The position numbers were made by a program, and so were the translations under genes. A model generated the notes under the pieces. The model made no database searches. It was not told the origin of the DNA and saw only the letters and a program-made list of their open reading frames with translations. 64,000 bases of DNA from the NCBI GenBank assembly GCA_027493445.1, contig JAOSKU010000001.1:4107845-4171844 (forward strand), read 5' to 3'. Positions 18,005 to 25,295 of this stretch are shown in pieces (position 1 is the first letter of the stretch; each line of letters opens with the position of its first letter). This DNA is from Thermoleophilia bacterium. GTDB lineage: Bacteria; Actinomycetota; Thermoleophilia; RBG-16-64-13.

Positions 18005-18048
18005 GTTACCATGTGGGTAGCATAAACGACACGACCCAACTTGGTTAC
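18005..18048 (+). promoter_or_regulatory. Candidate HigA operator (imperfect inverted repeat)
   Basis: Arms GTTACCATGTGGGT (18005-18018) and ACCCAACTTGGTTAC (18034-18048) are imperfect reverse complements with one gap and two mismatches. They lie 14 bases before the higB start, where HigA-type antitoxins normally bind. No binding evidence is available. Confidence 0.35.
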
Positions 18049-18061
18049 AAGGCGGCCGTGA

Positions 18062-18355
18062 TTGAGGGTCATAGCCAGAGGGACGCTCAGGGATTACTGG
18101 GAGATGAATCCGGCCGTGGAAGGCCGGCTGCAGGCTTGGTTTCAGGAGGCCAAGACCGCGCGGTGGGCCAGTCCTCTCGACGTGAAGGCGAGCTATCCGT
18201 CAGCGAGCATTTTGGAGGACAACCGGGTGGTCTTCAACATCGGAGGCAACAGTCACCGTCTGGTTGTCCATATCAACTACGAGCTTCAGATCGTGCTCAT
18301 AAAGTTCATAGGAACCCACAGCGAATACGACAAGATCGATGCGACAACTATCTGA
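18062..18355 (+). CDS. higB: HigB-type mRNA interferase toxin
   Basis: 97-residue RelE-fold toxin starting at TTG 18062. The HigB family sequence is clear: RDYWEMNPAVEGRLQAWFQE, the conserved YPSASILEDNRVVFNIGG core, LVVHINYELQIVLIKFIGTH, and the terminal YDKIDATTI. These proteins cleave mRNA on the ribosome. The antitoxin gene begins 9 bases downstream, in the toxin-first order typical of higBA. No better start exists upstream in frame. Confidence 0.88.
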   Translation: MRVIARGTLRDYWEMNPAVEGRLQAWFQEAKTARWASPLDVKASYPSASILEDNRVVFNIGGNSHRLVVHINYELQIVLIKFIGTHSEYDKIDATTI

Positions 18356-18364
18356 GGAGGGGGC

Positions 18365-19573
18365 ATGAACCCGAGAGTCATCCGGAACGAAGTTGACTAC
18401 GCGGAGGCTCTGCGGAGAATCGATGAACTCATCGACGCCAAGGCGGGCACTCCGGATGGTGATGAACTCGATGTCTGGGTCACGCTGGTGGAGCTCTACG
18501 AAGAATCACATCATCCTGTTCACCCTCCGAGTCCGATCGAGGCCATTCGTTTTCGGATGGAACAGCTGGGCTTGCGGCAGGCGGATCTTGCTCCTCTGCT
18601 CGGAGCAAGGAGCAGGGTGTCTGAGATTCTGGGCGGCAAACGGACCCTCACGTTGAACATGATTCGGGCGTTGAATGAGCGCCTCGGCATCCCTCTGGAA
18701 TCTCTCATCGGGGGACAGGAGAGCCGAGCGGCGGTTGACCTCGCAGAGATGCATGTCGATTCTCTGCCCGTAAGGGAGATGGCCAAGCGCGGCTGGTTTC
18801 CTTGGTTCCAAGGATCCGCCCGAGAGGCCGCGGATCAGTCGTCGGAGCTGGTGGCGCAGTGGCTCTCGGGCATCCAAGCGGGTCGTCTCAAGACTGCGCT
18901 CACTCGGCAACATGTCCGGGCCGGGTCGCAGTCAGACGATGGGGCCCTCCTCGCATGGAAGCTCAGGATTCTCTGGCTTGCCGAGAGAGAGGAACTACCT
19001 ACGTACCGGCAGGGGACTGTAGACGCGGATTTCGCGAGAGAGTTAGTCCGACTCAGCGCTTTTGACGAGGGGCCCAGGCTCGCGCGCGAATTTCTTCGCA
19101 AGAGCGGGATTCACCTCCTGGTGGAGAGGCACTTGCCGCACACCCATCTTGACGGCATGGCGACGGTGAATGGGAACGGTACGCCGGTCATAGGACTCAC
19201 CCTCCGCCACGACCGCATCGACAACTTCTGGTTCACGCTCTGCCACGAACTCGCCCATATTTCCCTGCATTTCGGCCCCGAACAGGTCGAGGAGTTCGTG
19301 GACGACCTCGACGCCGCACCCGGCGAGAAACTGGAGGGGGAGGCAGATCGTTGGGCCGAAGAGGTGCTCATTCCGTCCAGGATCTGGGAGAACGCAGCCG
19401 TTCGCTTGTCTCCGAGAGCGCCCGCCGTCCTGGCGCTAGCGTCGGAAATCCGAATTCATCCCGCCATCATTGCGGGGCGCATTCGGAAAGAGCAGTCCAA
19501 CTACAAAATCCTTACGTCGATTGTGGGCAACTGGAAAGTGCGCAGCTTCTTCGAGGAGACCAGAGCCGCGTAG
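18365..19573 (+). CDS. higA: HigA antitoxin fused to an ImmA/IrrE zinc metallopeptidase
   Basis: 402-residue fusion starting at ATG 18365 with a GAGGAGGGGGC ribosome site. Residues 1-120 are HigA-like, with the XRE helix-turn-helix MEQLGLRQADLAPLLGARSR. Residues ~210-370 form an ImmA/IrrE peptidase with the zinc motif HELAH at 294-298 and a downstream Glu in EGEADRWAEEVLIPS. ImmA proteins cleave partner repressors when the cell is stressed. The fusion could link antitoxin removal to a proteolytic signal, or the peptidase may process another island repressor. The domain pairing recurs in bacteria; its role with HigB is inferred. Confidence 0.85.
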   Translation: MNPRVIRNEVDYAEALRRIDELIDAKAGTPDGDELDVWVTLVELYEESHHPVHPPSPIEAIRFRMEQLGLRQADLAPLLGARSRVSEILGGKRTLTLNMIRALNERLGIPLESLIGGQESRAAVDLAEMHVDSLPVREMAKRGWFPWFQGSAREAADQSSELVAQWLSGIQAGRLKTALTRQHVRAGSQSDDGALLAWKLRILWLAEREELPTYRQGTVDADFARELVRLSAFDEGPRLAREFLRKSGIHLLVERHLPHTHLDGMATVNGNGTPVIGLTLRHDRIDNFWFTLCHELAHISLHFGPEQVEEFVDDLDAAPGEKLEGEADRWAEEVLIPSRIWENAAVRLSPRAPAVLALASEIRIHPAIIAGRIRKEQSNYKILTSIVGNWKVRSFFEETRAA

Positions 19574-19650
19574 AGGCTGCAGCCCGTCGGGTACGTGGAC
19601 CTGGACCTCTCCAAGACGGACCCGACTGGCGGTGGGATGAAAGCGTGCAG

Positions 19651-20221
19651 GTGGGCACCGACTACGCAAGCATCGAGGAGGTGCACACCTACGACGAGCG
19701 CATGTCGTTACTGCGCGACGTGCCGGCCGAATGCACCCGCACGTTGGACAGCCTGGAGCTTTCCCCCGAGGCTCTGCTCGTCGAAGTGGGGACGGGCGCG
19801 GGCGCCTTTGCCCGGGCGGCCGCCCACCGCTGCCGCCGCGTGATTGCGCTCTCTGACCTACCAGCACGGGGGTCCAGCGGCCGATGCCGTGGTCTCCCAA
19901 CTTGCTCTCCACCACCTGCCCGACCTCTGGAAGCTCGTCGCCTTCAGGCGCGTAGCGGCTCTTCTCAGGCCCGGCGGGCACCTCTGCCTGGCGGACGTCG
20001 TCTTCGGGGAGCAGGTCGAAAAGGACCACGCCGCCTTCTCCGCGGTTCTCGTCGAGAAGATGCCGGAGAGCTCCCGAGCCGAGATGGCCCAGCACCTGCG
20101 CCAGGAGTTCAGCACCTACGACTGGATCATGGACGAGCTTCTTCGGCGAGCGGGCTTCACAGTCGAGGAGAGCGGGGTCGAGCACGGCTTCCTTGCTCAC
20201 TATCTCTGCCGCCGGCTCTAG
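19651..20221 (+). pseudogene. SAM-dependent methyltransferase remnant (internal deletion and frameshift)
   Basis: Class I methyltransferase pieces. The first frame has YDERMSLLRDVPAE and the SAM-binding motif VEVGTGAGAFARAA. It then breaks near 19855, and the second frame continues with DAVVSQLALHHLPDLWK (motif post-I/II), RPGGHLCLADVVF and WIMDELLRRAGFTVEES to a stop at 20221. About 25-30 residues expected between the two halves are missing, so this is more than a single-base error. It is probably dead. It follows the HigA fusion by ~75 bases on the same strand. Confidence 0.7.
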
Positions 20222-20419
20222 CTTCCGGGCCGGCTTCCATTCCCCCCGCCGGCCCGCCGCGCAGCCAGGCCGAGAACCGGCCGGTCGGCCGGTCCAGGCA
20301 GCCTTCCAGCCAGTCTACAATGGGGCATGAAGCCGACCGGCTCTTCCCGGTGGTTGGCCCACGGTGAAGTGGGGAGAGTGGGCAGGCACGAGCGGTGCCG
20401 CGCCAAAGGAGGCAGGGCC

Positions 20420-20959
20420 ATGTCGATTCTGGTTACCTACGCGAGCAGGCATGGGGCCACCGCGGAGATCGCACGTCACATCGCCGACGATCTAGAGGCC
20501 CGGGGGCAGGAGGTCACCTCTCTGCCCGTAGATGCCGTCACCGATCCCGCCCGCTACGAGACCATCCGCCGTTACCAGAACCGGGCCATCGAGGCGGCGC
20601 AGGTGATTGAGGAACTGATCGGGCTGGCCCGGGACCTGCGGGAACTAAACGAGCGGGGCGCGGCGCTTGACCTGTCCGAGGATGAGCTCGCCTTCTACGA
20701 TGCCCTGGGCGCCAACGACAGCGCGATACAAGTGCTCGGCGTCGAGACGCTGCGCACCATCGCCCGCGAACTGGTGGCCACCGTACGCGGGAACGTCACC
20801 ATCGACTGGACCATTCGCGAGAACGTCCGCGCCCACTTGCGCGTCCTGGTCAAGCGCACCCTACGCAAGTATGGCTACCCGCCCGACAAGCAGGAGAAGG
20901 CAACCCTCACCATACTGGAGCAGGCCGAGGTGCTGTCGGAGGCGTGGGCGGTCGCCTGA
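20420..20959 (+). pseudogene. Chimeric ORF: flavodoxin-domain N-terminus joined to type I restriction HsdR C-terminus
   Basis: 179 residues in one open frame. Residues 1-40 ([20 protein letters not shown]) are the FMN-binding start of a HemG-like flavodoxin domain. From about residue 42 the sequence becomes [39 protein letters not shown], and [20 protein letters not shown], which is the C-terminal end of a type I restriction enzyme R subunit. The flavodoxin lacks its second half and HsdR lacks its nuclease and helicase domains, so neither can work alone. The junction near base 20,540 marks a deletion fusion or a misassembly. ATG 20420 follows AAAGGAGGCAGGGCC. Confidence 0.75.
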
Positions 20960-21228
20960 GGGCGTGGCGGTCCGCCAGGATCGGCCCCGAGGGCCTACGC
21001 TGCTGGGGCGGTCGAGCACCATTCTGCCATAGTGACGCTCACCAAAGATGAAGTATTGCAGTGGTAACCGCGGGTAGCCAGGAGTGTCCCCCGCCGTCAA
21101 ACCCCGCGCGGCTTCATGCGATACCAATCGGCCGTGACGAACACGATTGTGACCGAATGGCACAACGGAGCCCACGGGAAACCTGTGCCGGGTATGGTGT
21201 CAAGGTCCGCGCGCCCGAATCGGGATGT

Positions 21229-21468
21229 CTAGTTCGACCTTGGGTTCTCCTCAACCACCTGTCGGCTTTGGTGCGGAGAGCGCTGCCCCACCCGATAGCT
21301 CGCCTCGAAAACCGGCACGCAATGAGGTCGGAGTGCATCTCTCAATTTCCTGTCCAGGCAGGAGCGCATGAAGAGGAGAGCGCCTTCTCGGTCATCGTCC
21401 ATGACGACCTGCATTGCTCGCTGTACTTCCAGGGGGTCGAACGTGATTGCTACTCTTCGCGTGTCCAC
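21229..21468 (-). CDS. Small conserved-type hypothetical protein
   Basis: 79 residues from GTG 21468, supported by a strong AGGAGG site eight bases upstream. The first part, VAITFDPLEVQRAMQVVMDDD, predicts a strand then an amphipathic helix. REGALLFMRSCLDRKLRDAL follows as a second helix, and the last ~20 residues are basic and unstructured. The spacing resembles small proteins found beside redox genes of anaerobes, but I do not recognise the function. It lies between the chimeric ORF and the DGC-domain gene and runs in the same direction as the latter, about 57 bases after its stop. Confidence 0.55.
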   Translation of the reverse strand: MDTRRVAITFDPLEVQRAMQVVMDDDREGALLFMRSCLDRKLRDALRPHCVPVFEASYRVGQRSPHQSRQVVEENPRSN

Positions 21469-21524
21469 ATTGGTCGCCTCCTGCTGATAGCGGAGTTCGA
21501 CAACCCCGATCGATCCTCGCGTCT

Positions 21525-21977
21525 CTAGTCTGCGAGGGCGGCGATGATGGCCTCCTTAGCCTGCGCCACTTCCTCCTGCAGTATGTAGGCATCCAGACCT
21601 TTGCCCTGCCCGACGTCCTCATTGAGGGGCTTCTTGGTCATCCCGATGTCTCGGGTGAGCACCAGGCTCCTCCAGATCTCGAACCCTGCCTGTTCCACCA
21701 CCTTGCGACCGCACTCGAAGGGACAGCCATCCACGGTTACCACTCGGTCGGCCGCTGCGGTCTTGGTGTACACAGGAACGACCTGGGTCGGCAAGCCACC
21801 CAGACAACCGATGGCCACCTTTTGCAGGCCCAACGTCTTGACCACCTCGAGGCTGGCCAGCGCGGCCGTGACCCCGGTGTTTGACATTCCACCGAAGCAC
21901 GAATAGATGATGTTCTCGTGGGTGTTCTTTCCCGCTTCCCAGACCACTTCTTGCCCTTCAGTCGCGTCACCGCTCAT
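21525..21977 (-). CDS. DGC-domain putative zinc-binding protein
   Basis: About 150 residues, starting best at ATG 21977 (MSGDATEGQE); an ATG at 22016 is possible. It has the family's Cys-containing motifs IIYSCFGGMSNTGVTAALAS, AIGCLGGLP, and the name-giving DGC in TVDGCPFECGRKVVEQAG. DGC proteins are predicted metal binders found near anaerobic redox, metalloid or sulfur genes; their reaction is unknown. It lies ~200 bases downstream of the polyferredoxin on the same strand. A possible FNR-like site lies between them. Confidence 0.82.
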   Translation of the reverse strand: MSGDATEGQEVVWEAGKNTHENIIYSCFGGMSNTGVTAALASLEVVKTLGLQKVAIGCLGGLPTQVVPVYTKTAAADRVVTVDGCPFECGRKVVEQAGFEIWRSLVLTRDIGMTKKPLNEDVGQGKGLDAYILQEEVAQAKEAIIAALAD

Positions 21978-22058
21978 GGCGTATCCTCTCTGCTTCGTTG
22001 TCTCCCCAACGATCAATGCCTCTCCCTGACACTAACGGGCACTGCAACCATAGCATAA

Positions 22059-22074
22059 TTAGACATAGATCAAA
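22059..22074 (-). promoter_or_regulatory. Possible FNR/CRP-type half-site upstream of the DGC gene
   Basis: Read on the minus strand, TTGATCTATGTCTAAT has one good TTGAT half-site and a poor second half (two mismatches to ATCAA). It is followed by the AT-rich TAATTATGCTATGG, which could hold a -10. An anaerobic regulator would fit the neighbouring redox genes, but the match is weak. Confidence 0.25.
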
Positions 22075-22177
22075 TAATGGCCTCCCCGGGCCCTGTAGCG
22101 GGAAGCAGGACATAGGTCGGGGCGACACCGAGTTCGGCGGCCGTGGCCGACCCATCTGCATCGGCCTCGCCGCGCTG

Positions 22178-23347
22178 TCAGAGCGCCAAAGCGCCACCCT
22201 GGCGGCGTCGAGCGCAGGAACGGCAGTACACGCGCCCCTCGACTCTCTCCGTTGCCGGCTCCGGGACAGCGATACCGCAGTCGTCACAGTTGGTCAAAGG
22301 GGTCTCGATGAGGATGGCGGGAGTGCCCGCGAGGTCAGCCAGCGTGGCCCACTCCAGTCGCAGGGCACCTGGGTCGCACAGCGATATGCAGACGCCACAG
22401 GCCGTACAACGAGCAGCCGAGAAGGTCAACCGCCAGCAGCTTTCGCTCTCATGCAGCCCGAGCGCCCCTGTGGGGCAGAACAGGGCACAAGTCCGGCAAC
22501 CCGTGCATCTTGTAACATCAAGATGCAACCTGGCGAGCGAGCCGGTCCCCGCAAGCGCGGCTGGATCGGATTCTGATGTGCCAAGCGGCAGTCGCTCGAG
22601 GCCTACCTTGTTTTTTCCAGCCGGGACTTGTATGAGCCGCAGGGTCCGGACGAACCTCTCCCGTTCGGGACCTGCGCCCTTGGCACCAGGGCCGCCCTCC
22701 ACCCAGCTCATCACTGTCCGGCCTACCGGACCCGCCCCCGCTGCCGCGGTTCCGGCTCGTTGGCCGCCCCAGCCCAGCAACCGGAAGAACTGGCGCCGGC
22801 TGTATCCCTGTTTCCGCTTGGGCTCATCGGGGGATGCAGGTGCGCTCGCTCTCTGCTCCAGCCTCACCTCTACGGGCCGGCCGACCAAGTGGCCCAGCAG
22901 CTCAAGTCTACGGGGAAGCGCGCGGACCATCTGCTCGGCGGCTTGGGAGCACCCGCGGCAGTCACCGTGGATGAGGGCCAGAGGCCCCGAGACTGCGAGG
23001 GCTGAGAGCCACACAGAGGGGGGCACACCGGCAAGACAGCGGCACACGCTCTCGGTGGGGCGGGCGACCAAGGTGCACGCCAACGCCATTGTCAATCTGA
23101 TCGGCGCGCCCTCAAGGGGAGCGAAAGCGTCGAGGGCTCCGGTGGGACAGGTGACCGCACAGACGCCGCATGCGCGGCAATCCGTCGTGTCGTAGCGAAG
23201 GTCGCCGTCGATGAACCGGAGGGCTCCGGTAGGACACGCCTCCGCGCATAGCCCACACTCGCCGCGCAGGCGTGAGGCGAGACAAAGACCGGAGTTGACC
23301 CGCACCGATTCCCACGAGTGGACAACAGTCTCCATCCAATCGTTCAA
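22178..23347 (-). CDS. Polyferredoxin (multi-4Fe-4S) protein, NapF-like
   Basis: About 389 residues from TTG 23347, preceded by GGAGGG seven bases upstream; a longer in-frame extension to 23509 looks non-conserved. Near the N-terminus are two cluster motifs, CGLCAEACPTGAL and CRACGVCAVTCPTGAL. Two more lie near the C-terminus, CTGCRTCALFCPTGAL and CTACGVCISLCDPGAL. A final CxxC...CxxC pair (CDDC, CRSC) could bind zinc. No signal peptide or transmembrane helix is seen, so it is a cytoplasmic electron carrier. It is divergent from the SLH-cytochrome/molybdoenzyme operon across a 290-bp shared region and probably feeds electrons to or from it (inference). Confidence 0.85.
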   Translation of the reverse strand: MNDWMETVVHSWESVRVNSGLCLASRLRGECGLCAEACPTGALRFIDGDLRYDTTDCRACGVCAVTCPTGALDAFAPLEGAPIRLTMALACTLVARPTESVCRCLAGVPPSVWLSALAVSGPLALIHGDCRGCSQAAEQMVRALPRRLELLGHLVGRPVEVRLEQRASAPASPDEPKRKQGYSRRQFFRLLGWGGQRAGTAAAGAGPVGRTVMSWVEGGPGAKGAGPERERFVRTLRLIQVPAGKNKVGLERLPLGTSESDPAALAGTGSLARLHLDVTRCTGCRTCALFCPTGALGLHESESCWRLTFSAARCTACGVCISLCDPGALRLEWATLADLAGTPAILIETPLTNCDDCGIAVPEPATERVEGRVYCRSCARRRQGGALAL

Positions 23348-23407
23348 CTCGTCACCCTCCAGAATGCCAGCAGCCAGGCGAACGGAACGTACGCGACGTT
23401 CTTGATA

Positions 23408-23436
23408 TTGACATACTTCTAATTGAGATGTATAGA
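23408..23436 (+). promoter_or_regulatory. Sigma70-type promoter for the SLH-cytochrome/molybdoenzyme operon
   Basis: TTGACA (23408-23413), a 17-base spacer, and TATAGA (23431-23436). This is a near-consensus housekeeping promoter pointing right in the divergent region, about 200 bases before the cytochrome ATG. The overlapping TTGAT at 23402-23406 might be part of a regulator site but has no matching second half. Confidence 0.65.
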
Positions 23437-23637
23437 TGGATGGCGTCTCTGGCCGCCACGGATTCGTGGGACGTTGCTTGAGATGGATCGCGGTGTTTTG
23501 TGCTTGCATTCACATAGTAATGCTCTCACGTCAACGTGTCGGCGGTTCGGCGTCGACTCGCTTGGGCGCAGTCGAGGGTGGTGGAGACGTGCCCGAACGA
23601 ATACGGAGTTGATGGAGTCAGCCGAAAGGAGACGTAC

Positions 23638-24747
23638 ATGAGGCGACGAATCGGGTTCATCTTGGTCACGGTGGCGCTGTCCCTATTGGCTGCTTCAGCC
23701 GTGCACGCCGCAGACGACGCCGGGTTCAGCGACGTGCCGAGTGACCACCCGTTCTGCACCGAGATCGAAGAGTTGGTCGACCTCGGGATCATCCACGGTC
23801 ATCTCGACGGCACCTTCCGCCCGGACATTCCCGTGATCCGCCAACAGATGGCCAAGATTCTGGTACTGGCCTTCGGATCACACACCGAGGCGGTGGATAA
23901 CGCCAATGAGCCGACGTTCGGCGATGTGACGCCCGACATGGGCGTTCCCTACCCCTTCGACTACGTCGAAGAAGCGGCCGCCGCCGGCTACTTCATCGGC
24001 GACGCCGCCGGCTTGTTCCGTCCGGGCGCCAACATCACCCGGGCGCAGCTGGCCTTGGTGCTGTTGCGGGCCGGTGGGGATGACCTCGTGGATCCACCGG
24101 CGGGCTATGATCCCGGGTTCACCGACGTGCCCGAGTTCGCCGCCGAGGAGGTGGCCAAGGCCAAGTACAACGGCATCCTCGACGGGAAGACGCCCACCAC
24201 GTTCGATCCGTACGCAGAGGCGACTCGGGGACAAGTGGCCAGGATGGTGTCCCGTCTGCTTGCCGTTGAGCCAACTCCTCCGGCCAACCTTGTCAACCTC
24301 CATCTAGACTCCGGGAGCGTCGCCAACACCCAATGCATCGCGTGTCACGGCGACAAGGCGAATGAGGTCAGCCTCGACCCGGCCATCCCCTCGGTGCACG
24401 CGCTCCACCTGAACGCCGACGTCCTGGCTTTCGCCGAGATGGAGAAGGGTTGCGGCGTCTGTCACGTCTCCACCGACATCCGAGAGGGGAGCGGAGGCTC
24501 CATCGGGACGCAGGTAGACCCGCTTTTCTGCCTCAGCTGCCACGGCACCTTTGCCAAGAGTAGGCACGGTGGATCTGACTGGGCGGCCACCAACCCAACC
24601 GGCTGCAGCATGTGCCACGGCGCGGGATCGGCGCTCGATCCGGCCGGCACCCACGAGGCCACCCCATACGTGAATGTGCCCCCGGGGCAGGGATGCTCGT
24701 CGTGCCACGGGGGGCTCGCCCTTTTTGCCGCCGAAGAGACCAACTGA
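23638..24747 (+). CDS. S-layer-anchored pentaheme c-type cytochrome
   Basis: 369 residues from ATG 23638 with AGGAG upstream. Residues 1-24 are a signal peptide (hydrophobic core, AxA site). Three SLH repeats follow at ~28-80, ~92-140 and ~155-205, each with the FxDVP start and the TRAQ or TRGQ end. The C-terminal part has five CxxCH haem motifs with Cys at residues 233, 272, 298, 323 and 353 (CIACH, CGVCH, CLSCH, CSMCH, CSSCH). SLH domains bind cell-wall polymers, so the haems would sit outside the membrane. The operon partners are an Fe-S subunit, a molybdoenzyme and its chaperone. It is an attractive electron conduit between surface and enzyme, but the direction is unknown. Confidence 0.9.
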   Translation: MRRRIGFILVTVALSLLAASAVHAADDAGFSDVPSDHPFCTEIEELVDLGIIHGHLDGTFRPDIPVIRQQMAKILVLAFGSHTEAVDNANEPTFGDVTPDMGVPYPFDYVEEAAAAGYFIGDAAGLFRPGANITRAQLALVLLRAGGDDLVDPPAGYDPGFTDVPEFAAEEVAKAKYNGILDGKTPTTFDPYAEATRGQVARMVSRLLAVEPTPPANLVNLHLDSGSVANTQCIACHGDKANEVSLDPAIPSVHALHLNADVLAFAEMEKGCGVCHVSTDIREGSGGSIGTQVDPLFCLSCHGTFAKSRHGGSDWAATNPTGCSMCHGAGSALDPAGTHEATPYVNVPPGQGCSSCHGGLALFAAEETN

Positions 24748-24769
24748 ACGAGAGGAGGTGGCGTCGAGC

Positions 24770-25273
24770 ATGGCCAAGGGATTCTCATTCGATCACGCCC
24801 GATGCGTTGGATGCAAAGCCTGCGAGATGGCCTGCAAGAACCGTTTCGCCCTTCCCGTAGGTGACCGTCGCCGTCGGGTCCACGACGTCCAGGGAGGCAC
24901 ATGGCCGCAACCCTCCCTCTTCCTTCTCTCGATGGCCTGCAATCACTGCTCGAACCCCGCATGCGTAGCCGCCTGCCCGACGGGTGCGATGCATCGTGAC
25001 GAGAGCGACGGCGTCGTCAAGCACGATGAAGACACATGCGTGGGGTGCCGCCGATGCGAGTGGGCGTGTCCCTACGGGGCCGTCAGCTTCAACGCGACGA
25101 CCAAGAAGGTCGACAAGTGCGAAGCGTGTTATGACCAACCGGGAGGCCCCGCGTGCGTGGCTACCTGTCCCGGCTTCGCCCTCACCTGGGGGGATGTGGA
25201 CCCCATGGCGGAACCGGCCGGGATTGGATTGCCACCGGCGAATCTGACCAATCCGAACCTCCGGGTCGACTGA
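24770..25273 (+). CDS. DmsB/PsrB-type four-cluster ferredoxin subunit
   Basis: 167-residue electron-transfer subunit of a DMSO-reductase-family complex. ATG 24770 follows AGAGGAGG. Cluster motifs in order are CVGCKACEMACKN, CNHCSNPACVAACPTGAM, CVGCRRCEWACPYGAV and CEACYDQPGGPACVATCP. That last arrangement is the typical long fourth site of DmsB, PsrB and NrfC-like proteins. There is no signal peptide; such subunits are normally exported as a complex with the TAT-signal-bearing catalytic subunit encoded next. No membrane anchor subunit (DmsC/NrfD) follows, which is unusual and leaves the SLH cytochrome as the likely redox partner. Confidence 0.9.
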   Translation: MAKGFSFDHARCVGCKACEMACKNRFALPVGDRRRRVHDVQGGTWPQPSLFLLSMACNHCSNPACVAACPTGAMHRDESDGVVKHDEDTCVGCRRCEWACPYGAVSFNATTKKVDKCEACYDQPGGPACVATCPGFALTWGDVDPMAEPAGIGLPPANLTNPNLRVD

Positions 25274-25295
25274 CGGAAGGCAGGTGACAGACAAT

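Noticed and set aside
19351..20367. Long frame across the HigA end and methyltransferase
   Set aside because: Only its middle (from 19,651) matches a methyltransferase; the rest is a shadow of higA and of the second methyltransferase frame.
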